Shown one piece after another: positions 17,000 through 25,407 of a DNA stretch of 64,000 bases. The stretch spans positions 682,001 to 746,000 of the forward strand of contig NZ_FTOB01000003.1 in the NCBI RefSeq assembly GCF_900156625.1. The letters run 5' to 3'. Below the pieces are notes generated by a model. That model ran no database searches. It was not told the origin of the DNA and was given only the letters and a program-made list of their open reading frames with translations. The position numbers and the translations under genes were made by a program. This DNA is from Zobellia uliginosa. GTDB taxonomy: Bacteria; Bacteroidota; Bacteroidia; Flavobacteriales; Flavobacteriaceae. Each line of letters opens with the position of its first letter. Position 1 is the first letter of the stretch.

Positions 17000-18328
17000 T
17001 CAGGGAATTATCACTCCCCTTTTGACAACGTATTTGATGTCTAGGGTGTTTTCAATGTTTTCTAGGGGATCTGTATTAAGAATGACGAGATTGGCGAGTT
17101 TTCCGCTTTCTATGGTGCCGATCTGTTTTTCCTCTCCCAAACCTTCGGCATTGACGATTGTGGCCGCCCTTAAGGCGTCTATGTTCGAGAGTCCCGCCGT
17201 GGTCAAGAGTTTGAGTTCGGTATGTAGGTTTAGGGTGCCATCTTCCGAGATCATATGGTCGGATCCTGCCCCTATTTTTACGCCCATGTCGTAGGCTATG
17301 GTAACCGCACGGAAAGCATCGACTTGGCGTAAAGCATCTTCCTCCATGTTTTTCAGGTCCTCCTTGAAGTAATAATAGACAAAGAGCGTGGCATCCAATA
17401 TGCTATGGTTCTTTTTCATGGCCTCGAAAAGTTGAACCACTTCCGGAGTGTTTTCGTCCCATTTAACGGCATCTAACTTGGCTTTCCATTCCGCAGCCTT
17501 TTCGCGCGATTCAAAATCATGTCGGCCTTTGATCGGTCCTTTGGCCATTTGATATTGTATAAGCGATCCTGCGTGTGACATTACGTTGGCTCCTCCCTTC
17601 GTGATGTCCAATGGTTTTGTAGGAGGGACTACCCCATGTGCCCACACCTTTAAGTGTTGTCGCTTGGCTTCTGCAGCTACTTTTTTAAATAGATGCTTGT
17701 CTATATTCAGGTATACTTTGATTGCCGTAGCCCCTAGGCCTTTGGCTTCGGCAATCACTTGCCTTAAATCGGTGGTGTCGGTTATGGCCTTTACCCAAGG
17801 AACCTGCCCGGCAATGGCCCCTTTGGCCACATCTTGGGGACGTGGGTCTTTTGCAAAGAATTCAGGGCCTGCGATTATGGTCGAAAAGAATACGTCGGGG
17901 CCCATGTCCTCCCCTATTTTCGTATTCTTTTGTAATAGGGTGAGCATTCGTCCATCGCCCCCCATGTCGCGTACCCCGGTTATACCCGCTTTAAGGGCCT
18001 TTTGCAATTGGTCTTGGGCTTCTTTTAGCGTTCCGTGGGTGATGTGAACGTGGGCATCGATCAAACCGGGAATGATGTACTTGCCTTCTAGGTCATACAC
18101 CACAGCTCCCTTTGGGGGTGTTATGGGGCGATCGTACGATAGGGCTTCTATGCGTTCACCCTTGATAAGTAAGCTGCCTTTTTTGCCGGTGTCGGAAACG
18201 GCATCGATAAGGGTCGCATTTTTTAAAACCACATACGAAACCTCTGAAGTGTCGGCTGTAGCCGGGTTTTGGGAATAGGCTATTGTCGATAGAACGAGGA
18301 AGGCGAATAAGGAGACTGTTTTTCTCAT
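17000..18328 (-). CDS. exported metal-dependent amidohydrolase (imidazolonepropionase/prolidase-like)
   Basis: A 442-residue enzyme with a signal peptide (1-19, before QNPATA). The amidohydrolase TIM-barrel motifs are clear: the first metal-binding HxH in PGLIDAHVHITHG (HVH at 93-95), a lysine-bearing strand near TAIKVYLN, later histidines in VWAHGV and VMSHAGSLI, and the catalytic Asp in IGAGSDH. A beta-sandwich surrounds it (NATLIDAVSD at the start, LANLVILNTDPLE at the end). It probably hydrolyses a cyclic amide or an Xaa-Pro-type peptide bond in the periplasm. Last gene of the MarR-led operon, 17 bases after the dipeptidase. Confidence 0.88.
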   Translation of the reverse strand: MRKTVSLFAFLVLSTIAYSQNPATADTSEVSYVVLKNATLIDAVSDTGKKGSLLIKGERIEALSYDRPITPPKGAVVYDLEGKYIIPGLIDAHVHITHGTLKEAQDQLQKALKAGITGVRDMGGDGRMLTLLQKNTKIGEDMGPDVFFSTIIAGPEFFAKDPRPQDVAKGAIAGQVPWVKAITDTTDLRQVIAEAKGLGATAIKVYLNIDKHLFKKVAAEAKRQHLKVWAHGVVPPTKPLDITKGGANVMSHAGSLIQYQMAKGPIKGRHDFESREKAAEWKAKLDAVKWDENTPEVVQLFEAMKKNHSILDATLFVYYYFKEDLKNMEEDALRQVDAFRAVTIAYDMGVKIGAGSDHMISEDGTLNLHTELKLLTTAGLSNIDALRAATIVNAEGLGEEKQIGTIESGKLANLVILNTDPLENIENTLDIKYVVKRGVIIP

Positions 18329-18345
18329 TGTAGTTGTACTAAGGT

Positions 18346-19551
18346 TTAATGTTTGAATATTTGGGTGAGCGCACGTTTAAAATTATCGCCCAAAACCATT
18401 TTTATATGTTCGTCTTTATAGCCTTTTTTAATAAGCCCTTCGGCAATGTCATAGATTCGAAAGGGGTGGTTCAATTTTTCAATGGTCAACAGGTAGTTTT
18501 CATTGGTGTGGCATTGATATTTGGTCGGCGCATTGTTCAAAGTGTCCTTTCGCAATTGTAGGTCACCGTAATCTTCCGTATAGAGGGCTTGGTCGCTACC
18601 TATACCTACATGTTCTATACCTACGAGCTGTGCCACATGGTCGATATGGTTCAAGAAATGCTCTATGTAGACCGGTTCCTTTTCGCTTATCATAAAACGT
18701 AAGATGGGGATGCCTATAACCCCGCCTGTTTTGGCCATGGCCTTTATAGCTTCGTCGGTTTTTGCCCTGGCCAGTCCCTTGGCAAGGGCGCGGCATGAAG
18801 CATGGGTGATAAGGGCCGGGACCCCTTCACAAGCCTCGATACCGCCAAGGGTCGTCTTGTCACCACAATGCGATAGGTCTACCCCCATTCCCACTTGGTT
18901 CATTCGACGGACGATTTGTTTTCCAAAAGAGGAAATACCACTGTCGCTATCTTCAAAAGCGCCATAGCCTAATCTGTTTTTTCCGTTATAGGTCAATTGC
19001 GATACACGTTGGCCCAGACCATAGAAGAGGTCTACATCGTCGACCGACCTAAAATGGCTGCTTTCTTGATTGGTGATCAGTAGGCCTATTTTATTTGAAG
19101 AGGAAAGCTTTTCTAGTTTTGACTTGGTGTCGATACGTTCAAAATAGTGTGGATTTGACGCGATAATACCGTTTTGGATCGCCATGAACTTGAGCATATC
19201 GTCATAGGTAGGAATCATATTGCCCCAGCCAAAAACAGTTACGCCCGCATCGCGTACAAATTGGTAATCTTCATGGGTAAACGAAGCGGGAACACTTTGC
19301 CAAAGAGTGGTCAACGATTTCCCATCTCGCTTATGGTAGTCGTCGCCAAAGGTGCTGAGCATATCTATACATGCCGTTTCTTTGATCAATCGCCTCGCCT
19401 TGACCGAATAGGCCTTGCGTTCTTTTCCTTCTTTTATGGGAAGGTAGTTTTGCTTAGGGTCGGCGGATGGGCTTGCGCTAAGGGGCAGTACCGTCATACC
19501 GGCTACAGTGGCCCCGAGATGCTTTATAAAAGTTCTGCGTTTTGATGTCAT
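18346..19551 (-). CDS. exported M19-type (renal dipeptidase-like) protein
   Basis: The ATG at 19551 overlaps the stop of the preceding gene as ATGA, and the 401-residue product begins with a Tat-type signal (SKRRTFIKHLG, then a hydrophobic stretch to about 27), so this start is better than upstream ones. The M19 peptidase fold is visible: the Glu motif near LLITNQESSHF, DLSHCGDKTT, LITHASCRAL and IGSDQALY. The N-terminal zinc-binding HxD of classic members (as in DGHND) is missing; the aligned place reads IDMLSTF, residues 62-68. Zinc binding may thus be altered. Likely periplasmic dipeptide hydrolysis together with the neighbouring amidohydrolase. Confidence 0.85.
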   Translation of the reverse strand: MTSKRRTFIKHLGATVAGMTVLPLSASPSADPKQNYLPIKEGKERKAYSVKARRLIKETACIDMLSTFGDDYHKRDGKSLTTLWQSVPASFTHEDYQFVRDAGVTVFGWGNMIPTYDDMLKFMAIQNGIIASNPHYFERIDTKSKLEKLSSSNKIGLLITNQESSHFRSVDDVDLFYGLGQRVSQLTYNGKNRLGYGAFEDSDSGISSFGKQIVRRMNQVGMGVDLSHCGDKTTLGGIEACEGVPALITHASCRALAKGLARAKTDEAIKAMAKTGGVIGIPILRFMISEKEPVYIEHFLNHIDHVAQLVGIEHVGIGSDQALYTEDYGDLQLRKDTLNNAPTKYQCHTNENYLLTIEKLNHPFRIYDIAEGLIKKGYKDEHIKMVLGDNFKRALTQIFKH

Positions 19552-20102
19552 TTGGTGCTGTTTTGAGATTTTACGGCAAAATAACCTAGCATGATGCCCA
19601 AGGCGATATTCCATAAGGAAAGGAGTCCGATCTGTAGGTGCTTGGGCAATATGAAAACGGTGGTCATGGCCGGAATCCAAAACCAAACCAGCGACCACCA
19701 CGCTTTTTGAAGGCTGTTCCAATCCATCTCCTTCCCCTCTATTTTGTTATCGGTAAACCTATGGAAGGTTACGAATACCGGACCGTAGATGATGTTGGCA
19801 AAGAAAGAGACCGACAGGGCATAAAAGAAACTGCCCTTGGTAATTTGAAACCACCATCCTTTTTCGATGATGGTATCAACATAGGCGAAGAAGCCAGTAA
19901 AGGCATATTTAAAAGTAATGCCAAGAAAGGCCCATACCAACACTTTTAAGAGCAGTCGCCCCGGACCGGGGCCAAAAATGTACCATTGTTTCATTCGGAT
20001 GCGAACGGCGATCAGTTCACCTATCGTACCGAGAATACCGATCTGTACCGCACTGGAAAGCAGCGGATAGTTTTTTACGAAGTTCAGGTAAGTTTCAATC
20101 AT
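19548..20102 (-). CDS. integral membrane protein, distantly Mpv17/PMP22-like
   Basis: A 184-residue membrane protein with about five hydrophobic segments. I use the ATG at 20102; a TTG seven codons upstream overlaps the putative MarR site and is less likely. The C-terminal stretch around WFWIPAMTTVFILP followed by LLSLWNIALG resembles the signature of the Mpv17/PMP22 channel family, and the N-terminus (NYPLLSSAVQIGILGTIGE) also fits its first helix. This is a weak resemblance judged by eye. It overlaps the dipeptidase gene by four bases, so the two are co-translated; a role in moving a substrate or product is inferred. Confidence 0.7.
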   Translation of the reverse strand: MIETYLNFVKNYPLLSSAVQIGILGTIGELIAVRIRMKQWYIFGPGPGRLLLKVLVWAFLGITFKYAFTGFFAYVDTIIEKGWWFQITKGSFFYALSVSFFANIIYGPVFVTFHRFTDNKIEGKEMDWNSLQKAWWSLVWFWIPAMTTVFILPKHLQIGLLSLWNIALGIMLGYFAVKSQNSTK

Positions 20103-20108
20103 ATTATT

Positions 20109-20125
20109 AGTTGTTAAATGCAACT
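20109..20125. promoter_or_regulatory. candidate MarR operator, second copy
   Basis: AGTTG-N7-CAACT is a 17-base palindrome just upstream of the membrane-protein gene. The right half continues as TGCAACTATTT, identical to the site before the MarR gene at 21539-21555. Confidence 0.6.
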
Positions 20126-20141
20126 ATTTGTGCTGTAGGGA

Positions 20142-21089
20142 TTATCCCTTCAATTTTGTATAGCAAAGGAGTCCCGCAGCCAAGTCCTCAGAAGCGATAC
20201 CCAGTGACTTGAACACCGTTTTTCTGGATGCATCGTACCGGCTGGAATCTTTCAATAGTTCCGATATATCGGCTTTTACGAAGTCAAGGGCATCATGACC
20301 GTTTTCCTTGGCCGGAAGCAACAGTTCCCCTGCCTCATTGGCCGCAGAAACCCGGTTATCTACATACACATCAGAGGTATTGATGATTTCTGAGGCAAGT
20401 TCCCTGGTGGTTGCCGTACAGGCCCCTACGGCATTAATGTGAACATGGGGTTTTAGGTAGGCGTTTTCCAATATAGGTTTCTTAGCGGCGGTAACCGTAC
20501 AGATAATATCGGCGTCCATGGCCGCTTCCCTTACGGTGTCGCAGACCTTAAAATCAATTCCCTCGTATTGCTCCATATCGCCGGCAAGTCGTTCCGCACT
20601 ACTCTTGTTCAGGCTCCATAGGGTAATCTTTTCGATATCGCGGATTTCAAGCATGGCCTCAATATGCTTTCTTGCCTGTACCCCACTACCAAGAATACAT
20701 AAAGCCTTGGCATTAGGAATTGCCAAGTGCTTTGTGGCCAAAGCGCTTACGGCCGCTGTTCTGATTCCCGTAATACCATCGGCATCCAAACTTGTCATTA
20801 ACTGTCCCGTACGCGTTTCGTAGAGATGGATAATCCCTTGGTGCGAACTGAGTCCCTTTTTATAGTTATCGGGAAAAATACTCAACACTTTGATTCCCAT
20901 AACCTCATACGGGCGTATGTAGGCGGGCATCACGCCCATAACTCCACGGCTGTCATTATGTAAGGGCATGGTCGAGCGAAGCGGATTGACGATATCCGTT
21001 TCGGCATTTAAGAGAAATAATGCCTGCATAACCTCAATACACTCCGACATGGGTAAAAGCTTCTCTATTTGATCGTTGTCTATAAACAT
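20142..21089 (-). CDS. ornithine cyclodeaminase / mu-crystallin family enzyme
   Basis: A 315-residue NAD(P)-dependent enzyme. The family marks are RTAAVSALATKHLA near residue 110, the Rossmann motif ILGSGVQARKHIEAM near 130-145, TVTAAKKPIL near 200 and INAVGACTATTREL near 220. Members include ornithine cyclodeaminase, alanine dehydrogenase and cyclic imino-acid (pyrroline-2-carboxylate) reductases; the sequence alone does not decide. It starts one base after the MarR stop. With an exported dipeptidase and amidohydrolase downstream, a role in using proline- or imino-acid-containing peptides is plausible inference. Confidence 0.88.
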   Translation of the reverse strand: MFIDNDQIEKLLPMSECIEVMQALFLLNAETDIVNPLRSTMPLHNDSRGVMGVMPAYIRPYEVMGIKVLSIFPDNYKKGLSSHQGIIHLYETRTGQLMTSLDADGITGIRTAAVSALATKHLAIPNAKALCILGSGVQARKHIEAMLEIRDIEKITLWSLNKSSAERLAGDMEQYEGIDFKVCDTVREAAMDADIICTVTAAKKPILENAYLKPHVHINAVGACTATTRELASEIINTSDVYVDNRVSAANEAGELLLPAKENGHDALDFVKADISELLKDSSRYDASRKTVFKSLGIASEDLAAGLLCYTKLKG

Positions 21090-21521
21090 CTATTCTAAGT
21101 TCTCTATAATTTTGTGCAAAACCTGTTTAAACTGTGCCAATTCATCGGGGGCGATACCATTTTCAGATAGTTCCGTTATCGTATTGGCAATGCTTAAGGC
21201 CTTGTTTTCAAGGGCCTTTCCTTGTTTTGTCAAAAATATTTGTTTGTTGCGCTTGTCCTCATCGAGGCAGCGTCTTATGAGCAATCCTTTTTTTTCCAAA
21301 GTATCCAGCTGGCGGGTCATGGTACTTTTTTCTTTCTTTGACCGTTTGGCCAGCTCCTGTTGGTTGATACCATCCTCTTTCCATAAATAGAATAAAATCC
21401 GCCATTGTTCAATGGTGATTCCAACGCCGTTTTCCTGAAAGGCGCGTTGTAAATGCGCCGATAGAAGGCGTTCTGTGGCACTTATGAGTCGCGAGGAGGA
21501 GTTGAACTGTTCCGTTTTGAT
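21090..21521 (-). CDS. MarR-family regulator with a non-standard start codon
   Basis: The in-frame reading upstream of the only ATG (21320) is clearly MarR: SSRLISATERLLSAHLQ, then GITIEQWRILFYLW, INQQELAKRSKKEKSTMTRQ (recognition helix), then the wing LIRRCLDEDKRNKQIFLT. Starting at 21320 would delete the first half of the winged helix. No ATG, GTG or TTG exists upstream before the stop at 21538-21540. The natural start place is ATC at 21521-21519, followed by AAA ACG GAA CAG. So the gene either uses ATC or carries an ATG-to-ATC change or sequencing error. About 143 residues. First gene of the operon; candidate operators lie at 21539 and 20109. Confidence 0.8.
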   Translation of the reverse strand: MKTEQFNSSSRLISATERLLSAHLQRAFQENGVGITIEQWRILFYLWKEDGINQQELAKRSKKEKSTMTRQLDTLEKKGLLIRRCLDEDKRNKQIFLTKQGKALENKALSIANTITELSENGIAPDELAQFKQVLHKIIENLE

Positions 21522-21538
21522 GACTTTTAAATTTGATT

Positions 21539-21555
21539 AATTGCAATATGCAACT
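21539..21555. promoter_or_regulatory. candidate MarR operator, first copy
   Basis: AATTG-N7-CAACT, a near-perfect 17-base palindrome, lies 18 bases before the MarR start and shares TGCAACTATTT with the site at 20109-20125. This arrangement fits autoregulation. Confidence 0.6.
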
Positions 21556-21605
21556 ATTTTTTTGAAATAGCCAAGAATTTGGGTCCGCTTTTGCTAGCTT
21601 CAAGC

Positions 21606-22331
21606 TTAAAAGGATTTGGAGAAATAGAGTCCTAGTGTCCTATCAGTATAACGAGGAATAAGGCTTACCTTTTTCCATTTTAAAAAGGGATTCCATTGAA
21701 AGAGATAATCAAAATGATAAACGAGTCGGGTTACTAGAATACCAATTCCCGCCCCGGCCAATACATCCGATAGGTAATGTTTGTTATTGGCCAATCGTAA
21801 ACCTCCCGTAAGGCTAGCAAATCCATAGCCACTATAGGCCAGGTATCGATTGGTGTCTTTGTATTCTTCGTAGACTGCCGCACCTGAGGCAAAGGAGATG
21901 GAGGTATGTCCGGAAGGAAAGGCATTTTCGTTGGAACCATCGGGTCTGAGTTTGTACACCGAATTTTTTATGGCCCTGGTGAACACATCGGTCAAAATCA
22001 TGGAAACGGCCAGGTTTTTGGCCTGGTCGAACCAGTGGTGCCTCGCCTTGACGCCGGCTACGTTCGCAATAACCAGTGTAGCTACGGGGGCATATCTCGA
22101 AAAATCGTCAATATGCGTGCGAAAGTCGTTACCTACCCCATCAACGATGGTGGTGTTCAGGCTTTGCTCCCATCCGCTATCGGATAAGAGGATACCGGTA
22201 GTAAGAAGCGATAGGGGTAAAATACTTTTTTTGACCAGGTTTGTTCGGGGGCGTATCTCGGTACTATCACTTTGTGCGAACAGGTTACCCAAGGTAAAAC
22301 ATATAAGGATCAGGCTTATTCTTTTTATCAT
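21606..22331 (-). CDS. PAP2-family phosphatase
   Basis: A 241-residue protein from the ATG at 22331, where the signal peptide MIKRISLILICFTLGNLFAQ begins; the upstream in-frame start adds only seven residues. The three PAP2 phosphatase motifs are present: KNSVYKLRPDG, PSGHTS and the final histidine/aspartate motif in RLANNKHYLSDVLAG. Several hydrophobic segments surround them. Such enzymes remove phosphate from lipid phosphates such as undecaprenyl pyrophosphate or phosphatidic acid at the membrane. Single gene, divergent from the beta-helix lipoprotein gene. Confidence 0.9.
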   Translation of the reverse strand: MIKRISLILICFTLGNLFAQSDSTEIRPRTNLVKKSILPLSLLTTGILLSDSGWEQSLNTTIVDGVGNDFRTHIDDFSRYAPVATLVIANVAGVKARHHWFDQAKNLAVSMILTDVFTRAIKNSVYKLRPDGSNENAFPSGHTSISFASGAAVYEEYKDTNRYLAYSGYGFASLTGGLRLANNKHYLSDVLAGAGIGILVTRLVYHFDYLFQWNPFLKWKKVSLIPRYTDRTLGLYFSKSF

Positions 22332-22592
22332 ATTCCGATGTTGTTCGGCCAACTGTTTTATCCTTCCGAAAATAAAATCCCATTAAGGCCAAACACTTCA
22401 GCTGCATTACAATATAGTAAATGTTTTGATGTAGTTGGAATTTGCTTTCGCGGGATGTCTCCTGATCAGGCAGTTTTCAACGGCTTAGGATGCCCCCTTC
22501 ATAAGGTGCGATCCATCGAAAAATGGAAAATATACATACTATTCATTTTAAAAAGGAGTTTCCATTGGTGTAAACCGCTATTTTCTATATAC

Positions 22593-23984
22593 ATGAGAAA
22601 CCTGACAACTTACCTGCTGCTTTTCGTGGTACTTTCACTGGCCGGATGTAAAAAAGATGTTCTAGACCTAGGAGGAGCGACTTCCAATTATGGGGCCGAT
22701 TCCGAGGATTTAGACGACCAAGGCCTGCCCAAGCTAACATTCAAAGTTGAATTGCCGCGTATTGCCGACACCAAGGAATATACGATAGACTTGGAGCAGT
22801 GGGATATTCCAAATGACGGAACCGCCCCCCTTAAAACCACGGCAAATCTGCAGGCCGCTATCGATTGGGCACACGACGAAGGATATGGTCGCGTAATCTT
22901 GCCTAAAGGCCACTATCTGGTCGGGGAAGAGAAAAACGATATATACCAAGGCGGAATTGAAATTCATGGGAACACGGAGTTCGTATTTAGTGAAGGTGCC
23001 ATTTTGGAAATCGATACCAATGACAAGTGGAACTATTGTGTAATTAGTTTAGATGGCGATAATATAATAATCAGGGACGGTATTGTTCAAGGAGACCGGG
23101 ATACCCATGTTTTTACCCCACGGGAGAGCGACGGAAATACTGCTCATGACGAGGGCCACGGTATTTGTGTTTGGAACGACAGTAATATTGTTCTTGTAGA
23201 TCATATGATTATCAGAAATACCACAGGCGACGGTTCCCTAGTATTGGAGGCTACCGATGTTACATTTACCAACAATGATATTTATAATAACAGAAGGCAG
23301 GGAATTTCTATTGTGGGCGGTACACGCGTTACGATTAGCGACAATGAAATTCATCATATAAAGGGAACGAGCCCGCAATTTGGTATCGATATTGAAGGTG
23401 CCGGCCGTGTAGATGAAGATATCTTGATCCAAAACAACTATTTCCATCATAATACGGGAGGTGATATTGTAAATACAAGTGGCAAAAATGTCTATATATT
23501 GGATAACGTTATGGAGCAAGGGGAAGGAAGCACCTATGTAGACGGCCCCATTGTAAGCTGGCACAAAACGCATAATATCATAGCCCGAAATACCATTACC
23601 ATGGTCGATGGCTCGGTCAATGGCCGCTTGGGCTATATACAGTATTCAGGTGGCGGGGACAAAGGGCATAACCGTGCGACCTATGTTCATGACAATGTTT
23701 GTAACAGCTGTGGAATGTATATGTACAAAAGTTCGGATGCCGATGTAAGGCGCAATAAATTCTACGGTTATTTTATGTCGTTTACCGATTTTGACAATGC
23801 GATATTGGTCGATAATTTAGTGACCTACTCCGAAGCGCATCCCAACCTCAGGTACTGCTGGTCTTACCGTTTTAACAATGTTACGGGTATGGCCGAAGGC
23901 AATTACTTGGGCGATGAGCTTCAAGACCTTCCCCTATCGAAGACCGAACCCTATACCATGCAGTGTGTATTGGACGGTTGGTAA
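22593..23984 (+). CDS. secreted right-handed beta-helix lipoprotein, possible new carbohydrate-active enzyme
   Basis: I use the ATG at 22593, which opens a lipoprotein signal ending in LAGC (Cys18); the longer frame from 22272 adds 107 residues of non-coding character. The 463-residue product has an acidic linker, then a pectate-lyase-like opening (LQAAIDWAHDEGYGRVILPKGHYLV) and many short beta-helix turns such as VTFTNNDIYNNRRQGISI, VTISDNEIHHI and DILIQNNYFHHNTGGDIV, to about residue 420. Conserved-looking acid and histidine residues lie in DTHVFTPRESDGNTAHDEGHGI. I cannot assign it to a known GH or PL family. It sits beside agaC and cgiA1, so a role in red-algal polysaccharide breakdown is likely but unproven. 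Confidence 0.8.
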   Translation: MRNLTTYLLLFVVLSLAGCKKDVLDLGGATSNYGADSEDLDDQGLPKLTFKVELPRIADTKEYTIDLEQWDIPNDGTAPLKTTANLQAAIDWAHDEGYGRVILPKGHYLVGEEKNDIYQGGIEIHGNTEFVFSEGAILEIDTNDKWNYCVISLDGDNIIIRDGIVQGDRDTHVFTPRESDGNTAHDEGHGICVWNDSNIVLVDHMIIRNTTGDGSLVLEATDVTFTNNDIYNNRRQGISIVGGTRVTISDNEIHHIKGTSPQFGIDIEGAGRVDEDILIQNNYFHHNTGGDIVNTSGKNVYILDNVMEQGEGSTYVDGPIVSWHKTHNIIARNTITMVDGSVNGRLGYIQYSGGGDKGHNRATYVHDNVCNSCGMYMYKSSDADVRRNKFYGYFMSFTDFDNAILVDNLVTYSEAHPNLRYCWSYRFNNVTGMAEGNYLGDELQDLPLSKTEPYTMQCVLDGW

Positions 23985-23993
23985 AAAAAATAA

Positions 23994-24016
23994 GGCAAAA
24001 ACGTATTGTTATTGCC
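23994..24016. terminator. weak hairpin between convergent genes
   Basis: GGCAA (23994-23998) and TTGCC (24012-24016) with A-rich flanks lie between the beta-helix gene and agaC. A short bidirectional terminator is possible; the stem is only five bases. Confidence 0.3.
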
Positions 24017-24049
24017 CTATTCAACTAAACAACTCACTATTATGAATAG

Positions 24050-25036
24050 TTATTCCTCTACCAATTGATAGGTGTGTATCCAGTCTATTTTCATGGTGTT
24101 GATATTGTTGTTCGACAGGTGTTCCTTTTTAGCAAGTCCCCCTAGCCAATCGGCATCAACCGTCCATAGGTCCCATATGATATTTAGCTCACGGGTAAAA
24201 TCACGCGCCGAAACCACGCTTCCGGCCGGTTCGCCATCTAAATAAAACTGAATGTGCGTGGCGTCTTTCCACCAAACGCCAAAGGTGTGGTATTCCTCGT
24301 TCCAAGCTACACCCTTAAGGGGGTTGGCATCGGAGAGTTCTCGATTGTCAAAATTGCCCTTATTACGCTTGGTATCATCATTGATTACGTGAAAATATTG
24401 CGAGTTCATTTGCCAAGGGAAATCGGGCTGACAGTTACATGAAGGGTTGGAGTTATTTTCTATAACGTCAATTTCATTACGGTTGGAAATATTCCCGTTG
24501 TTCAACCAAAAGGTGTTATAAGCCGAAATATGGGCCCCTTTAATACGGCTTACGGTATACATGGGGTAATTGATTTGGGCCTTCGACTTAACGCGAGAGG
24601 TTTCGAACCAACGCTCGGGGTCGTTGCCCAAGGTGGCTTTGATCCATAGTTTACCCTCGCTAACCCCGGAGTTTTCAGCCTTCATTTGTACGGGTACACC
24701 ATAGTTCCAAAGCGATTTGGTCCATTTGGTAGTGTCGAAACCATCGTTGAACTCATCGGAAAGTTGTGATATTTTTACCCATTTCATGCCTTGGGGTGCC
24801 GGAGGTGGGGTTTTTCCGGTAAAATCATAGGCCACGTCCGTAGTAATAGTTTCTTCCTTGTCCGTTTCTTCATCGGGGTCGGTCGGGGTCAATTCTTCTT
24901 CGTTCGGCAGTTTTCCTTCCGACTTTTGAATTTCAGATTCCGGTATGGATTCTTTTTCCAGTTCGGTGTCTATATCGTTCTTACAGGCGAGACAAAATAG
25001 ACTTGCTGTGAAAACAGCCATTTTAGTTAAGTTCAT
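24050..25036 (-). CDS. agaC: GH16 agar-specific hydrolase AgaC
   Basis: A 328-residue lipoprotein from the ATG at 25036 (MNLTKMAVFTASLFCLAC, lipid-bearing Cys18). A Glu/Asp/Thr/Pro-rich linker (19-75) leads to the GH16 beta-jellyroll. The catalytic motif EIDVIE places the nucleophile at Glu188, the helper at Asp190 and the acid/base at Glu193. Length and sequence match my memory of ZgAgaC of Zobellia galactanivorans, an agar hydrolase of a separate GH16 branch that accepts substituted (methylated or sulfated) agars. It cuts beta-1,4 bonds outside the cell, probably while surface-anchored. Divergent from cgiA1; a clear Bacteroidetes promoter lies upstream. Confidence 0.93.
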   Translation of the reverse strand: MNLTKMAVFTASLFCLACKNDIDTELEKESIPESEIQKSEGKLPNEEELTPTDPDEETDKEETITTDVAYDFTGKTPPPAPQGMKWVKISQLSDEFNDGFDTTKWTKSLWNYGVPVQMKAENSGVSEGKLWIKATLGNDPERWFETSRVKSKAQINYPMYTVSRIKGAHISAYNTFWLNNGNISNRNEIDVIENNSNPSCNCQPDFPWQMNSQYFHVINDDTKRNKGNFDNRELSDANPLKGVAWNEEYHTFGVWWKDATHIQFYLDGEPAGSVVSARDFTRELNIIWDLWTVDADWLGGLAKKEHLSNNNINTMKIDWIHTYQLVEE

Positions 25037-25063
25037 GGGGGTGAATTTTATAGGTTCATCCTG

Positions 25064-25096
25064 CAAAACTAAAATTTGTAAGGTTTTTATTGCAAA
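25064..25096 (-). promoter_or_regulatory. candidate agaC promoter
   Basis: On the minus strand TTTG (25096-25093), a 21-base spacer and TAGTTTTG (25071-25064) match the Bacteroidetes consensus TTTG/TAnnTTTG exactly. The agaC ATG follows 27 bases downstream. Confidence 0.65.
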
Positions 25097-25407
25097 AACA
25101 GGACTCACAAAAAACTTGACAAGCGCAGAAAATGACTCTACATTATCTCTATGTTGGTTTGTAAAATATAGGTTTTCTGCAAGTTCACTTCAGCCTATCG
25201 ACCTGTCTAAAATTTTTGAAATGGTATCCCTTGATTTTTTGGGTTTTACTATTCCATTCTTGTTAAGTAAGTTTTTTTGTGAAAACCACTTTTCCCTCCC
25301 TTTGTGTATGTGTCTTAAATATAGTGGGTTACTATGGTTTTGGTATAATTCTAGTTTAATAAAGCATTTCTTCTTTTTTGACTTACATTTTATTAACCTC
25401 TTAAATT

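Noticed and set aside
21090-21320. Short 76-residue MarR version starting at the internal ATG
   Set aside because: It would cut the winged helix-turn-helix in half; the upstream in-frame sequence is clearly the missing MarR part.
21409-21603. 64-residue minus-strand frame overlapping the MarR N-terminus
   Set aside because: It is in a different frame from the MarR protein, contains the putative operator and has no recognisable content.
22461-22470. CCTGATCAGG palindrome upstream of the beta-helix gene
   Set aside because: A ten-base palindrome is expected by chance in a window of this size, and no second copy was seen nearby.
22272-22592. 107-residue N-terminal extension of the beta-helix lipoprotein
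   Set aside because: It lies before a clear lipoprotein signal peptide, overlaps the divergent PAP2 gene start and has no protein character.
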